Assembly: GCF_001404515.1 (NCBI RefSeq)
Contig: NZ_CXWE01000008.1
Span: 62,001-126,000 of the forward strand
Length of the DNA: 64,000 nt
From: Roseibium album
GTDB taxonomy: Bacteria; Pseudomonadota; Alphaproteobacteria; Rhizobiales; Stappiaceae
Reading direction: 5' to 3'
Shown here: positions 33,488-41,740 of the stretch, piece after piece
Layout of the letters: each line of letters starts with the position of its first letter
Numbering within the stretch: position 1 is the first letter of the stretch
Made by a program: the position numbers and the translations under genes
Notes under the pieces: generated by a model
Told to the model about the DNA's origin: nothing
Seen by the model: the letters and a program-made list of their open reading frames with translations, nothing else
Databases searched by the model: none

Positions 33488-34570
33488 TTGTCAGCGACAG
33501 CCAATATGCTGTCATTTGGTGCCAAATTGTTACGGGGGCCCATATTGAGCGAAGCCGAAGTTGATGCCGTATTGATCAGGGCTGCTGTCAAGATCATGGA
33601 ACAACGTGGAGAAGATCACGAAGAAGCTCTTCACGCGACGGGACTTTCCCCTGCGGACCTGGAAGGTTTTGATCGCCGGGTCCCGCTCAGAAAATCCGAC
33701 GCTTTCCTGGAACAGGCCGCGAAGCATCTGGATGATGACCTGTTCGGATTTAATGTCGGCAAGACCACTCCGACAGGTACCTTTGGTGTGATCGCCTATC
33801 TCGGCATTTCCTCAGCAACGCTGGAACAGGCCATCCTGAACCACGTCAAATACGTCAATATCTTTGTCGACAGTTACCGTCTCTCGCTTGCCAGGACAGG
33901 CAACACCGCCAAGCTTTCCTACCAGGAGGTGGATCGCAGCTCCTATTTCAAGAGACAGGCCAATGAGGCGGGAATGGCCGCGCTCTTGTCGAATTACCGG
34001 TACGGTACAGGCAGGATCCTGCGTCCGGCGGAAATTCATTTTCATCACCAGAGAGCCGAAGCACCCGCGGAAATGAAACTCTTTTTCGGGTGCCCCATTC
34101 ATTTCGGCAGCGACATCCATGGCATCGTGTTTCACACAAAGGACCTTGAAACGCCTCTCGTGCATTCCGACAGGGATCTTCTTGAGCTGATGTCGAATGT
34201 CGCCGACAGGATGCTGGAAAAGCGACGCGCCGTTCCGAAGTCCTTTCTCGCCAATGTCGAATTTCACGTGATTGACGGCTTGTCGAAAGGCCAGAGCTCG
34301 GCAAGCCTGGTCGCAGGCAAACTGGGAATGACCGAACGTACTTTCGCAAGGCGGCTTGCCGACGAGAGCACAACCTTTTCGGAGGTCCTTGAGGATGTCA
34401 GACGCAATCTGTCGGAGGAGTATCTGCACAAGAGCGATCTCTCCTTGCCGGAAATCGCTTTCCTGCTGGGCTATTCGGATTCACCTGCGTTCATCCGCGC
34501 CTACAAACGCTGGTTCGGCGTTACCCCCGGAGCACGCGCGTCTGAAGTCAGACGCCTGAAAACAGGCTAG
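33488..34570 (+). CDS. AraC-family regulator with Arabinose_bd-type N-terminal domain
   Basis: This 360-residue regulator has an N-terminal domain of the OruR/ArgR-like type (about 25-220, with GTFGVIAYLGISSATLEQAI) and a C-terminal AraC HTH (about 262-355; SASLVAGKLGMTERTFARRL and LPEIAFLLGYSDSPAFIRAY). The TTG start has GGTGG 7 bases upstream; an ATG six codons later lacks one. It converges with the OprB-like porin gene and is one of two AraC regulators that flank the exported-protein operon, so it may control that operon. Confidence 0.82.
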   Translation: MSATANMLSFGAKLLRGPILSEAEVDAVLIRAAVKIMEQRGEDHEEALHATGLSPADLEGFDRRVPLRKSDAFLEQAAKHLDDDLFGFNVGKTTPTGTFGVIAYLGISSATLEQAILNHVKYVNIFVDSYRLSLARTGNTAKLSYQEVDRSSYFKRQANEAGMAALLSNYRYGTGRILRPAEIHFHHQRAEAPAEMKLFFGCPIHFGSDIHGIVFHTKDLETPLVHSDRDLLELMSNVADRMLEKRRAVPKSFLANVEFHVIDGLSKGQSSASLVAGKLGMTERTFARRLADESTTFSEVLEDVRRNLSEEYLHKSDLSLPEIAFLLGYSDSPAFIRAYKRWFGVTPGARASEVRRLKTG

Positions 34571-34627
34571 GTTTTCTGGCAGGCCCGCTGCGTCGTCTGC
34601 TTGCGGGATTGCGTTTCTTTCCAATCC

Positions 34628-35902
34628 TCACAATGCTACCCGTCCGCGCACTGAGAACACGCCCAGCAACTCGCTGGACGGGTCGGTTGCCGGATCAACG
34701 ATCACCTGGACGTCTGGCGTCAGGGCGAACTGCGGCGTCAGTTGCATTCGATAAAACGCCTCCATGGCATATTGATTGTCGAGTGCGGAGTTCCAGGGGT
34801 CGCCCCAGCTCAGGCCAATGCCGATGACATCCGCGTCGTACCCGAAGACGTTTTCAAACCCAGCGCCGATACTTGCAAACTGCTTCAGCGTCGTCGCGCC
34901 GCCATTGGAGTAACCATAGCGGGCATAGGGCACGATATTGCCGAAGCCATTTTGCGCAGAAGCGGTAAAGCCCCAGCCTTCGGGGCGGCCGATCTTTTCC
35001 CGGGCATCGGAGTGCCAGACGGTCAGGTGGTAATCATCATTGCCGGGCCGGAAGTCCTTGCCCGGCTCCAGGCCGAAGACAAAGTCGGGGGCCCAGCCGA
35101 CCTCTGCAATGGAAAAAAGTTCCCCGTCCTCGAACAAAGTGTCGAAGCCGGGCCGGATCGGCGAGCCGTTTGCATCGAACACGCCGCCGACGACATAGCC
35201 GCCATTGGTTAGCCTAGCCGCTGCACCGAAGCCGAGCGCGGAGGGTGGGAACGGGATCGTCGGGTTGAAATTCTGCGGCTGTCCGAGAAAGGCGACGCGC
35301 GGACTCTTGTACTTGTAATAGTCGAACACCGTGAAGGGCGCGATCTTGCCGATGCGGAGAAGCAAGCGGTCGCGGATCAGGTGCTGCTCATACCAAAGCT
35401 GTGACAGGGACGGGTCCTGTTCGCCATAGCCGATGGCGCCCGACCAGATCGACCCGGCAGCCGTTGCAACCGACTGCGGCGCGGTCGCGTTCAGAAGATT
35501 GAACCGGGTCTCGAACTTGCCGCCGATCAGGCCCTTCGGCCCGGCCCCATTTCTGCCGAACAGCTCCCAGGTGAAATCGAACTCGGCCTGCGCACCCGAA
35601 CCTGTTTTCCATTGATTGTTGCTCGAAGCAGCTTGAAGAACCTGGGTGTAGGCAATGGAGAACTTGATCCCCGCGGCATCGTCAATGCTCTTCTTGAACG
35701 CACTCCATCTTTCAATGAAGGATTGGGAAACTGGTGGGTTGAGGCGACTTTCCTTCGGCGTGTTGGCGCTCTCGATGATGTTCGGAATGTCGTCGGCGCT
35801 GCGGAAACCATCATCGTCCCCGGCGTCTTGCGCAGAGGCTCCCTGACTCACCATCAAAAGCCCGGCGATTGCAAGCAGGCGGTATTGGCGCAATCTGGTC
35901 AT
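34628..35902 (-). CDS. OprB-like carbohydrate-selective porin
   Basis: This 424-residue outer-membrane protein has a Sec signal peptide (cleavage after ASA at about residue 24). The family segments KGLIGGKFETRFNLL, LSQLWYEQHLIRDRLLLRIGKI and FASIGAGFENVFG, then IGIGLSWGDP, match OprB-type porins. The final strand ends in VRGRVAL. OprB proteins admit sugars or other small neutral solutes. It is the last of five genes reading 39798 to 34628, all exported; DUF3299 ends 9 bases upstream of its start. Confidence 0.85.
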   Translation of the reverse strand: MTRLRQYRLLAIAGLLMVSQGASAQDAGDDDGFRSADDIPNIIESANTPKESRLNPPVSQSFIERWSAFKKSIDDAAGIKFSIAYTQVLQAASSNNQWKTGSGAQAEFDFTWELFGRNGAGPKGLIGGKFETRFNLLNATAPQSVATAAGSIWSGAIGYGEQDPSLSQLWYEQHLIRDRLLLRIGKIAPFTVFDYYKYKSPRVAFLGQPQNFNPTIPFPPSALGFGAAARLTNGGYVVGGVFDANGSPIRPGFDTLFEDGELFSIAEVGWAPDFVFGLEPGKDFRPGNDDYHLTVWHSDAREKIGRPEGWGFTASAQNGFGNIVPYARYGYSNGGATTLKQFASIGAGFENVFGYDADVIGIGLSWGDPWNSALDNQYAMEAFYRMQLTPQFALTPDVQVIVDPATDPSSELLGVFSVRGRVAL

Positions 35903-35911
35903 CCTGCCCCG

Positions 35912-36706
35912 CTACTGAAAGGATCTGACATCCGTGGCATTGAGCGCATAGCTCGCCTGAACGCCGGTTGCCGCGCCATCATAAAAGAGAACATCGCTTT
36001 TGGTATCTTCCGCAGCCAATTCCCCTTCGATCCAGAAAGCACCGAAGATCGACGAAAAAGCTATCCCTTCCGGATACTTGACATGAACGATCTGGTTCGG
36101 AGGCGGGGTCGGTGTGTGCACGCATGCTCCCGCGACCGGCACAAACAGGAATTCCGTGACCGCCTGATCATTGAAAGTCAGAGGCACCACGTAACCGGGT
36201 AAGCGGATAGTGGTACCCAGGATGTCCGGATTCGCCCCACGTGCAATGCGTCCGTTGCGGGCAATGATCTTCCGGCGTTCGCGCATCAATGCTTCAACAT
36301 CAATTTCATGCGCTTCGAGCAATGCGATTGCCGCCTCGTTTTCAGCGATGAACTCTTCCTCCGAGCGGGCACTGCGCTTGGATGTTCTCCACCGGACGTG
36401 TGTTCGCATGGCTTCCAGAAGCGGCTCCGGAAGGGATGCAAAGGGTGCCTCAAGCGACGTCGCGACCGGCCGCAGGTCGGTCCAGGCAAGTGTGTTGCCA
36501 TTTGTCGTGCCGGCCGGAGCAGCAGGCGCTGCGGTTACCATGGATCTCGCGAAGGGAAGCGAACCGGACGGCGTTTGAAACGTGGAGACCCGGTCTCTCA
36601 AGCTTTCGGTTGAGCCAGCGACACCTGCCGTTGAAAACAAGGCTGCCGCGACACAGAAAAACGCCAGTACGAGCATCCGGGACACTTTGCTTCTCCGTTT
36701 CGCCAT
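35912..36706 (-). CDS. DUF3299 exported protein
   Basis: This 264-residue protein has a signal peptide (hydrophobic 11-28, cleavage near VAG). The C-terminal third is the DUF3299 domain: IRLPGYVVPLTFNDQAVTEF, then GACVHTPTPPPNQIVHV with the conserved cysteine and histidine. Proteins of this family are often found with ABC-type lipoprotein exporters, but their biochemical role is unknown. The middle is charged and probably helical. Its start is directly next to the stop of the barrel gene, with no gap, so the two are coupled. Confidence 0.8.
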   Translation of the reverse strand: MAKRRSKVSRMLVLAFFCVAAALFSTAGVAGSTESLRDRVSTFQTPSGSLPFARSMVTAAPAAPAGTTNGNTLAWTDLRPVATSLEAPFASLPEPLLEAMRTHVRWRTSKRSARSEEEFIAENEAAIALLEAHEIDVEALMRERRKIIARNGRIARGANPDILGTTIRLPGYVVPLTFNDQAVTEFLFVPVAGACVHTPTPPPNQIVHVKYPEGIAFSSIFGAFWIEGELAAEDTKSDVLFYDGAATGVQASYALNATDVRSFQ

Positions 36707-37531
36707 TTAAGGAAAGAACACGGACACGCCGAATTTGAATTGCGCGTCCGCACCGCCGTTCGGATGCGCGGCAAGCGCGTATCCGCCCAAATTGGCATCG
36801 ACCGCATAGCCGCCGTCCAGAAGAAAGGTCTTGCCAACGGTCAGACCGACCGGCACCTGCCAGCGGTCACCGGCATTTGCCGTCCAGTTGTAAGTGATCG
36901 AATTATTGTAGCCGATATAGGAGCCGCCCAGGAATTCGGTATTGTAAAAGACGATCGGCTGGACCGTGGTCAGGTTGAAATTGTCCTCGCCCCAGTGGTG
37001 CCCGACGATGCCTCCATAGGAGAGATTTCCGGCAAATCCGAAAGCAACGGCCGCGAGACCGGCACCCCAGCCGGGACCTGCAACGGCGTCATCCGTGCGG
37101 CTTCTCAACGACACCTGTGGACCGAAACCGAACTTGATCGGCGCATTCTCGAGTTGCGGCACGACAAAGCCCTGGAGAACGATGTCGGAAAGGCCCCAGG
37201 TGTAGCCGCTGCCGCCGATCTGGTCCGGTCCGAGTTTGGGGAAGGCTGCGCCGTTATGGACGCCGACCACCGGGATGACGCCCCGCGCGATGAAGTTGAA
37301 GCCGTTTTCAGTCGGGATCGAATAGACCGGCTGAATCTGGAAGCCGTATCCGGTCTGCTCGTCTGCGGTCCCGAAAGCAATCGTGTTGTCGGTCATGATC
37401 GCGCGCACGTCCGCAAGCGGGTCCTGCGCATTGCGGAGCGCCTGGCACTCCGCGTCGCAGTCTTCGGCAAATGCCCTCGGCACCAAAAGGCTCATGAACA
37501 CTGTTGCCACAAGCAATACAAACGGTTTCAT
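36707..37531 (-). CDS. Outer-membrane beta-barrel protein
   Basis: This 274-residue exported protein has a signal peptide cleaved after AFA at about residue 22. The rest alternates in beta-strand fashion with many Gly/Tyr/Asn turns (NSITYNWTANAGDRWQVPVG) and ends in a hydrophobic FGVSVFFP strand. It resembles the small transporter-like barrels near phenol or aromatic genes, sometimes annotated as MetA-type or neuromedin-like. No ligand can be named. It is the third gene of the exported-protein operon. Confidence 0.7.
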   Translation of the reverse strand: MKPFVLLVATVFMSLLVPRAFAEDCDAECQALRNAQDPLADVRAIMTDNTIAFGTADEQTGYGFQIQPVYSIPTENGFNFIARGVIPVVGVHNGAAFPKLGPDQIGGSGYTWGLSDIVLQGFVVPQLENAPIKFGFGPQVSLRSRTDDAVAGPGWGAGLAAVAFGFAGNLSYGGIVGHHWGEDNFNLTTVQPIVFYNTEFLGGSYIGYNNSITYNWTANAGDRWQVPVGLTVGKTFLLDGGYAVDANLGGYALAAHPNGGADAQFKFGVSVFFP

Positions 37532-37559
37532 TTGATCTTACCCCTGCAAATTACGAACT

Positions 37560-37988
37560 TCAGTCACCCAGGCTTCCCTGAGCGACGCCGCCGATCAACG
37601 CTCCAATCTCTGCTCCCATGGCTTCGAAGCCGGGGCGGCTACGCTCGCTGATGTCAGTCAGCGTGACAATTCTTTCGAATTCGGCAAGTTCGATCAGCTC
37701 CGGCAAAAACGGCTTGATCAACACCTGGTGGCGTTCGTGGGCGGCATCGTCGGTGTATCTCTCATAGCCGTAGACGGTCTCCCCTGTTCGTGCGAACTCG
37801 TAGATCAAAAGGCCTTCATCGGCCTTGGAGGCATCGAGCATTTTCTCGGCCAGTGCGTCAAAAGCGTCCTCGTTCGCCTGCGGAACCTTCAATATGACCA
37901 AGAAGGCGACATCAGCTCTCGCTGTCGTGCCGATCAAAACTGACAGGCACAACACCGTTGCGCATGTTTTCAGAAAACGAAGAACCAC
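37560..37988 (-). CDS. Exported antibiotic biosynthesis monooxygenase-like protein
   Basis: This 142-residue protein has a signal peptide (cleavage after ARA at about residue 25) and then a dimeric alpha/beta-barrel ABM domain (about 28-115; FLVILKVPQANEDAFDALAE, GLLIYEFARTGETVYGYERY). ABM proteins such as YgiN are usually cytosolic quinol or small-molecule oxygenases, so the export signal is unusual. The gene is second in the operon, after the amidohydrolase, 58 bases apart. Confidence 0.78.
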   Translation of the reverse strand: MVLRFLKTCATVLCLSVLIGTTARADVAFLVILKVPQANEDAFDALAEKMLDASKADEGLLIYEFARTGETVYGYERYTDDAAHERHQVLIKPFLPELIELAEFERIVTLTDISERSRPGFEAMGAEIGALIGGVAQGSLGD

Positions 37989-38046
37989 CTCAATTCCTCC
38001 TGAACAAAATCCGACCTACACAAAGGGCCTATCCGTTCGGATCGCG

Positions 38047-39798
38047 TCAAATTCCATCGCGGTGCGTGAAGCGGCCGTCCATGACTGTTCCAAGCACCTT
38101 GATGTCGGAGATATCACGCGGCGCGACGGTGGTTATGTCCTGATCAAGAACAACCAGGTCTGCATATTTGCCTACCTCGATCGATCCGATCTTGTCTTCC
38201 ATCGCTTGCTGCGCAGCAGGGTGGATCGTGATGGCTTTCAGGGCCTGCTCCAACGTCGCCGGTTTGCGCGACAGCGGAAACGGCTTGCTTTCGGGGTTCT
38301 GCGGGTCTTGCAGGGTCATCGCGATCTCGACATTGAAAAGCGGTGCGATCATGTCGATGGGCGACGAGGGCACGTCGGACGCAATGGAAACGTTGTGCCC
38401 GATCGCCATCAGCGAAGAGTAACGCGCATATTGGGCCTCTACCCGCGCACGGCCGAGTAGGGCCAATGCGTTTTCGTCCTCGCCGTCCCAGTCGGACTGA
38501 AACGCGGGCGTCGTGTTCACCATGATGCCGTTCTCGATCACCAGCCGGTGTTCCGTGTCCGGAACGGTGAAGTAATGGTGCAGCAGGTTGTTCGGGACAT
38601 CGAACCCGGCACCCCTGGCGGCCATGATGGCGTTCACCGTATTGCGCACGGTCTGGGAACCATCGACATGGGTGCCAACCGGGATGCCGGCGGCATTGGC
38701 CAGGAGATAAGTCGCCATGATCTTCTCGCCTTCAATAGCCGCTGCCCCGCGAGAATCCGTTCCCTCGTAGGGTTCCAGCTGCCACGAGGTCTTGGAGCCC
38801 CAGTTGCCCTCCGGGTGGATCTTGATCCCCCAGATCCGCAACATGTCGCTGTCGTATTTTTCGCGCAGCGACAGCGTATGTTCAACCACCGCGGCCGGAT
38901 CACCGGTCGGGTCCTTGAAGGCGGTGGCAACGAAGGTCCGCAAATTCAATTCACCCGCCTGCTCGAGACCTTGAAGATATTCAAGCACCAGGGCTTCGTC
39001 TTCCTTCACCAGTTCAGCGTCCGTCACGGTCGGCATCGCAATCAACGGAACGTGTACCGCTGTCATGCCCGTTTCGACCGCGGCGGCATAATTCACCTGC
39101 TGAAAGCCTGCAAGGTCGCTTTCGATGTTCCAGCCACCTGCGGTGCGATAGGCGGGTGCCCACTGAAACTCGATCCCGATGCCTGTGAACTCGCCTTCAG
39201 CGTCTCGTTGCCAGTACATAACGCCTGGCACCTGGTCCGGTTCATCGATGGAGACTTCACCCAGGTCAAAAGCCTTGGAGTTCATCCAGATGTCGTGAAT
39301 TGTGTAGTCCAGGATGAAAGCTGGCCGATCTGGCAAAACTCCGTCCAACTCTTCCTTGGTGGGCCAGCGACCGTAGACGCTGCGATTGAAACCGAAACCG
39401 AAGATGATGTCCTCGTCCGGATTCGCGTCTGCATATTCCTTTATCGAAGCGAGTGCGTCTTCAACGCTCTCGACCCCAAAGAGGTTGACCCCACGCGTAT
39501 TCCATCCCTGGGCAATCAGGTGGTCATGGCCCGACACAAACCCGGGCAGGAGGGTGTCTCCGCCAAGATCGAAAACCTCGGTGTTGTCCCCAACCAGCGC
39601 TTCCGCGCCTGCGGCATCGCCCACATAGGTTATCTGATTGCCGGTCACCGCAACCGCCTCGGCGGTCGGACTATCATCGTTCATCGTCAGAACCGAGGCG
39701 TTGGTGAAAACCAAGTCGGCAGTTTGCCCAACAGCGACGGACGATGAACAGACGAGCAAAAGCGACAATATGGTTTTTGACCAGACGGATTTCATCAT
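38047..39798 (-). CDS. Exported YtcJ-like amidohydrolase
   Basis: This protein of about 583 residues begins at MMKSVWSK, with GAGGAA shortly before. It has a signal peptide (LSLLLVCSSSVAVG) and is therefore periplasmic. The amidohydrolase fold shows the N-terminal strand domain (LVFTNASVLTMNDD), the metal HxH motif in LLPGFVSGHDHL, a further His in GTHVDGSQ, and the C-terminal repeat LEQALKAITIHPA with GSIEVGKYADLVVLD. The YtcJ group cleaves amide or formyl bonds of unknown substrates. It is the first gene of the exported-protein operon, next to an AraC regulator. Confidence 0.85.
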   Translation of the reverse strand: MMKSVWSKTILSLLLVCSSSVAVGQTADLVFTNASVLTMNDDSPTAEAVAVTGNQITYVGDAAGAEALVGDNTEVFDLGGDTLLPGFVSGHDHLIAQGWNTRGVNLFGVESVEDALASIKEYADANPDEDIIFGFGFNRSVYGRWPTKEELDGVLPDRPAFILDYTIHDIWMNSKAFDLGEVSIDEPDQVPGVMYWQRDAEGEFTGIGIEFQWAPAYRTAGGWNIESDLAGFQQVNYAAAVETGMTAVHVPLIAMPTVTDAELVKEDEALVLEYLQGLEQAGELNLRTFVATAFKDPTGDPAAVVEHTLSLREKYDSDMLRIWGIKIHPEGNWGSKTSWQLEPYEGTDSRGAAAIEGEKIMATYLLANAAGIPVGTHVDGSQTVRNTVNAIMAARGAGFDVPNNLLHHYFTVPDTEHRLVIENGIMVNTTPAFQSDWDGEDENALALLGRARVEAQYARYSSLMAIGHNVSIASDVPSSPIDMIAPLFNVEIAMTLQDPQNPESKPFPLSRKPATLEQALKAITIHPAAQQAMEDKIGSIEVGKYADLVVLDQDITTVAPRDISDIKVLGTVMDGRFTHRDGI

Positions 39799-40214
39799 GT
39801 GCTTCCTCGGTTCGAACAAATGAGCGAGCGTAAAGTCGAAGCTGAAATTATCTGAAACGGGTTTTCCCACGGCAAGTGAAAAGGTCACGGTACTTCCCAA
39901 AAGGACAAATTCTGCCTAAATGTAACCGGGGCAAGAAATTCAATTAAAGCATTGTATTTATTGTGTAATATGACTTTCAGAAGAAATGAATCTTGCAGAA
40001 CCGCCGTCGTTTTGTCCCCTTGGCGCCTCCGACGTCGGAGCATCGGCAGCTGAATACCTAGTTGCTTTTGCCAATACTACCGCATCCGCCTCATCTGGAC
40101 GAACAGCGCGACGAGGCAACCAACGCTGAAACAGACGCGCACCGTTGCATTTGATCCCGTTCGGGATATTCTGATTGCGGATCGGCGTGCAACTCTGCGT
40201 ACCCGGGTGAAGGT
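39799..40214. promoter_or_regulatory. Divergent control region of the amidohydrolase operon and AraC gene
   Basis: No gene is seen. A perfect 14-bp palindrome CTCCGACGTCGGAG lies at 40027-40040, between the two divergent genes. An AT-rich stretch at about 39930-39985 could hold the amidohydrolase promoter. Control by the adjacent AraC protein is a likely reading. Confidence 0.45.
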
Positions 40215-41174
40215 TTGGAAGAACAACCCCTTGTCAAAAGACTATCGTGCGAAGACGTCGAGGACTACAGCGACCTCTTTGATGGCTGGACGCACACGGT
40301 TACCCAGATGGAAGCGGGACGCTTCGGGTATTCGGGTCTTTCCATCAACCTTCCCGACCTCAAGGTTTTCATTGACACGCATACGCGTCCGCTTCGCTGG
40401 TGCGAGTACCCCCACATTCCGGTCACCGCTATTTACATCCCCTTGCACAGTGCAGGAGACGTGCGCTGGCGGGGCAGGGAAATGTCGAATGCAAGCGTTG
40501 TCGTGCAGGGAACGGGCGAAGAACAGCATTTCATCGTTGGCGCGAACACGCAGGCCATTTACGTCGATATCGGCCAGCAACTGATCCAGAGTCTCGGCTG
40601 GCACGACCTGAAAAACGGACAAATGACGGTCGCCTCCGAACCGCGAAAAAGATTTGTCCGTTACTGTTTTGATCTGACTGCACAACAACCGGACAGAGAC
40701 GCCAGTCCGCAGTTGTTTTTTAAGCGGAACAATCTCCTGCGCCTGCTGAGAGAGATGCTTTTCCCGGCAATCGCAAGCGGTCACTCAAACAGCGGAAATC
40801 AGGTGCGGGTGTCGGACTTCGAAGTTCTGATCCTGTGCGAGGAGCTTCTTATGAAAACCGGCATGACAAAGCCGGTAACGAACTCTGACCTTGCCGGGCA
40901 GATCGGCATCTCGGAACGACGATTTTATCGGGCTTTCGAAAACCAGCTCGGCATGAGTCCAACCCGTTACATCGAACTGCTACGCCTTCATGCCCTTAGG
41001 CGAGCCTTGCTTTCCGAGGAACGGACGAACCACAAGATTGCAGACACAATGACGGAATTCGGCTTCACCAATGCCGGACGGACGGCAAGACGCTACAGCG
41101 AACTCTTTTACGAATACCCCAAGGCGACGACCGCGTTGCGGTTCAAAAGGACAACCACACAAGACTGTTCATGA
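40215..41174 (+). CDS. AraC-family regulator
   Basis: This 319-residue regulator has an N-terminal cupin-like sensing domain (about 20-180) and a C-terminal AraC HTH (about 215-310; NSDLAGQIGISERRFYRAF and KIADTMTEFGFTNAGRTARRY). The first in-frame start is TTG with only GAAGG very close to it, so the N-terminus may be shorter. It diverges from the amidohydrolase operon with 416 bases between, and is the likely local activator. It differs in its N-terminal domain from the AraC protein at 33488. Confidence 0.82.
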   Translation: MEEQPLVKRLSCEDVEDYSDLFDGWTHTVTQMEAGRFGYSGLSINLPDLKVFIDTHTRPLRWCEYPHIPVTAIYIPLHSAGDVRWRGREMSNASVVVQGTGEEQHFIVGANTQAIYVDIGQQLIQSLGWHDLKNGQMTVASEPRKRFVRYCFDLTAQQPDRDASPQLFFKRNNLLRLLREMLFPAIASGHSNSGNQVRVSDFEVLILCEELLMKTGMTKPVTNSDLAGQIGISERRFYRAFENQLGMSPTRYIELLRLHALRRALLSEERTNHKIADTMTEFGFTNAGRTARRYSELFYEYPKATTALRFKRTTTQDCS

Positions 41175-41189
41175 TCACGCTTTGCCAAT

Positions 41190-41567
41190 TCACCTCGATG
41201 CAAACACAAGTGACAGCGTCATTTTCCTGACACCTTCTGCGCTCCAGACCAGGTTACGTTCGACCGTCTCCGCGTAACTCAATTCATCCCGCCAGACGCT
41301 TTGCAAGGCATTGATGCTGGTGATCAGGTCGTAGTGCTCGACGTGACGCAGGCCCGCGGACGGGACGAATTCCACTCCCGCCTCATGGGAGAAACGGATT
41401 GCGGCCACTTCATCGGCAACCGTTCCGTCGACATCCATTGTGTGGATGGCTCCATTGATCAGGGCAACATCAGCTGTGGGATTGAGTCGTGCGGATTGGG
41501 CCAGCGACACGGTCGATGCTCCCAGCAGCAAAGCGGTTGCGAGCGAAATCAGTTTTGCGGAATTCAA
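41190..41567 (-). pseudogene. Truncated exported amidohydrolase remnant
   Basis: A TTG start with GGGAGG 8-9 bases upstream gives about 125 residues: a signal peptide (LISLATALLLGASTVSLAQS), then ADVALINGAIHTMDVDGTVA, the first strand domain of an amidohydrolase like the gene at 38047. The HxH metal motif and the rest of the barrel are absent. The tail from about residue 50 is unrelated to the family as far as I can see. No continuation is found in the other frames. A short functional protein is possible but I think it is a deleted paralogue. Confidence 0.5.
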
Positions 41568-41740
41568 TGAAAGACCTCCCATCCAGTCTTCACGCCGGCA
41601 CAACATCGGCAAAAAGCACAATGGTGACAAGCAGTTAAACGTCTCAAGCAGCGTTGCACAGCCGGGGGTGCGGTGTCAGCTGGGACAACATTAAAAATGA
41701 AACTGGGTGGTGTGAGGCAGTTGCACGAAAGCCGGAACCT

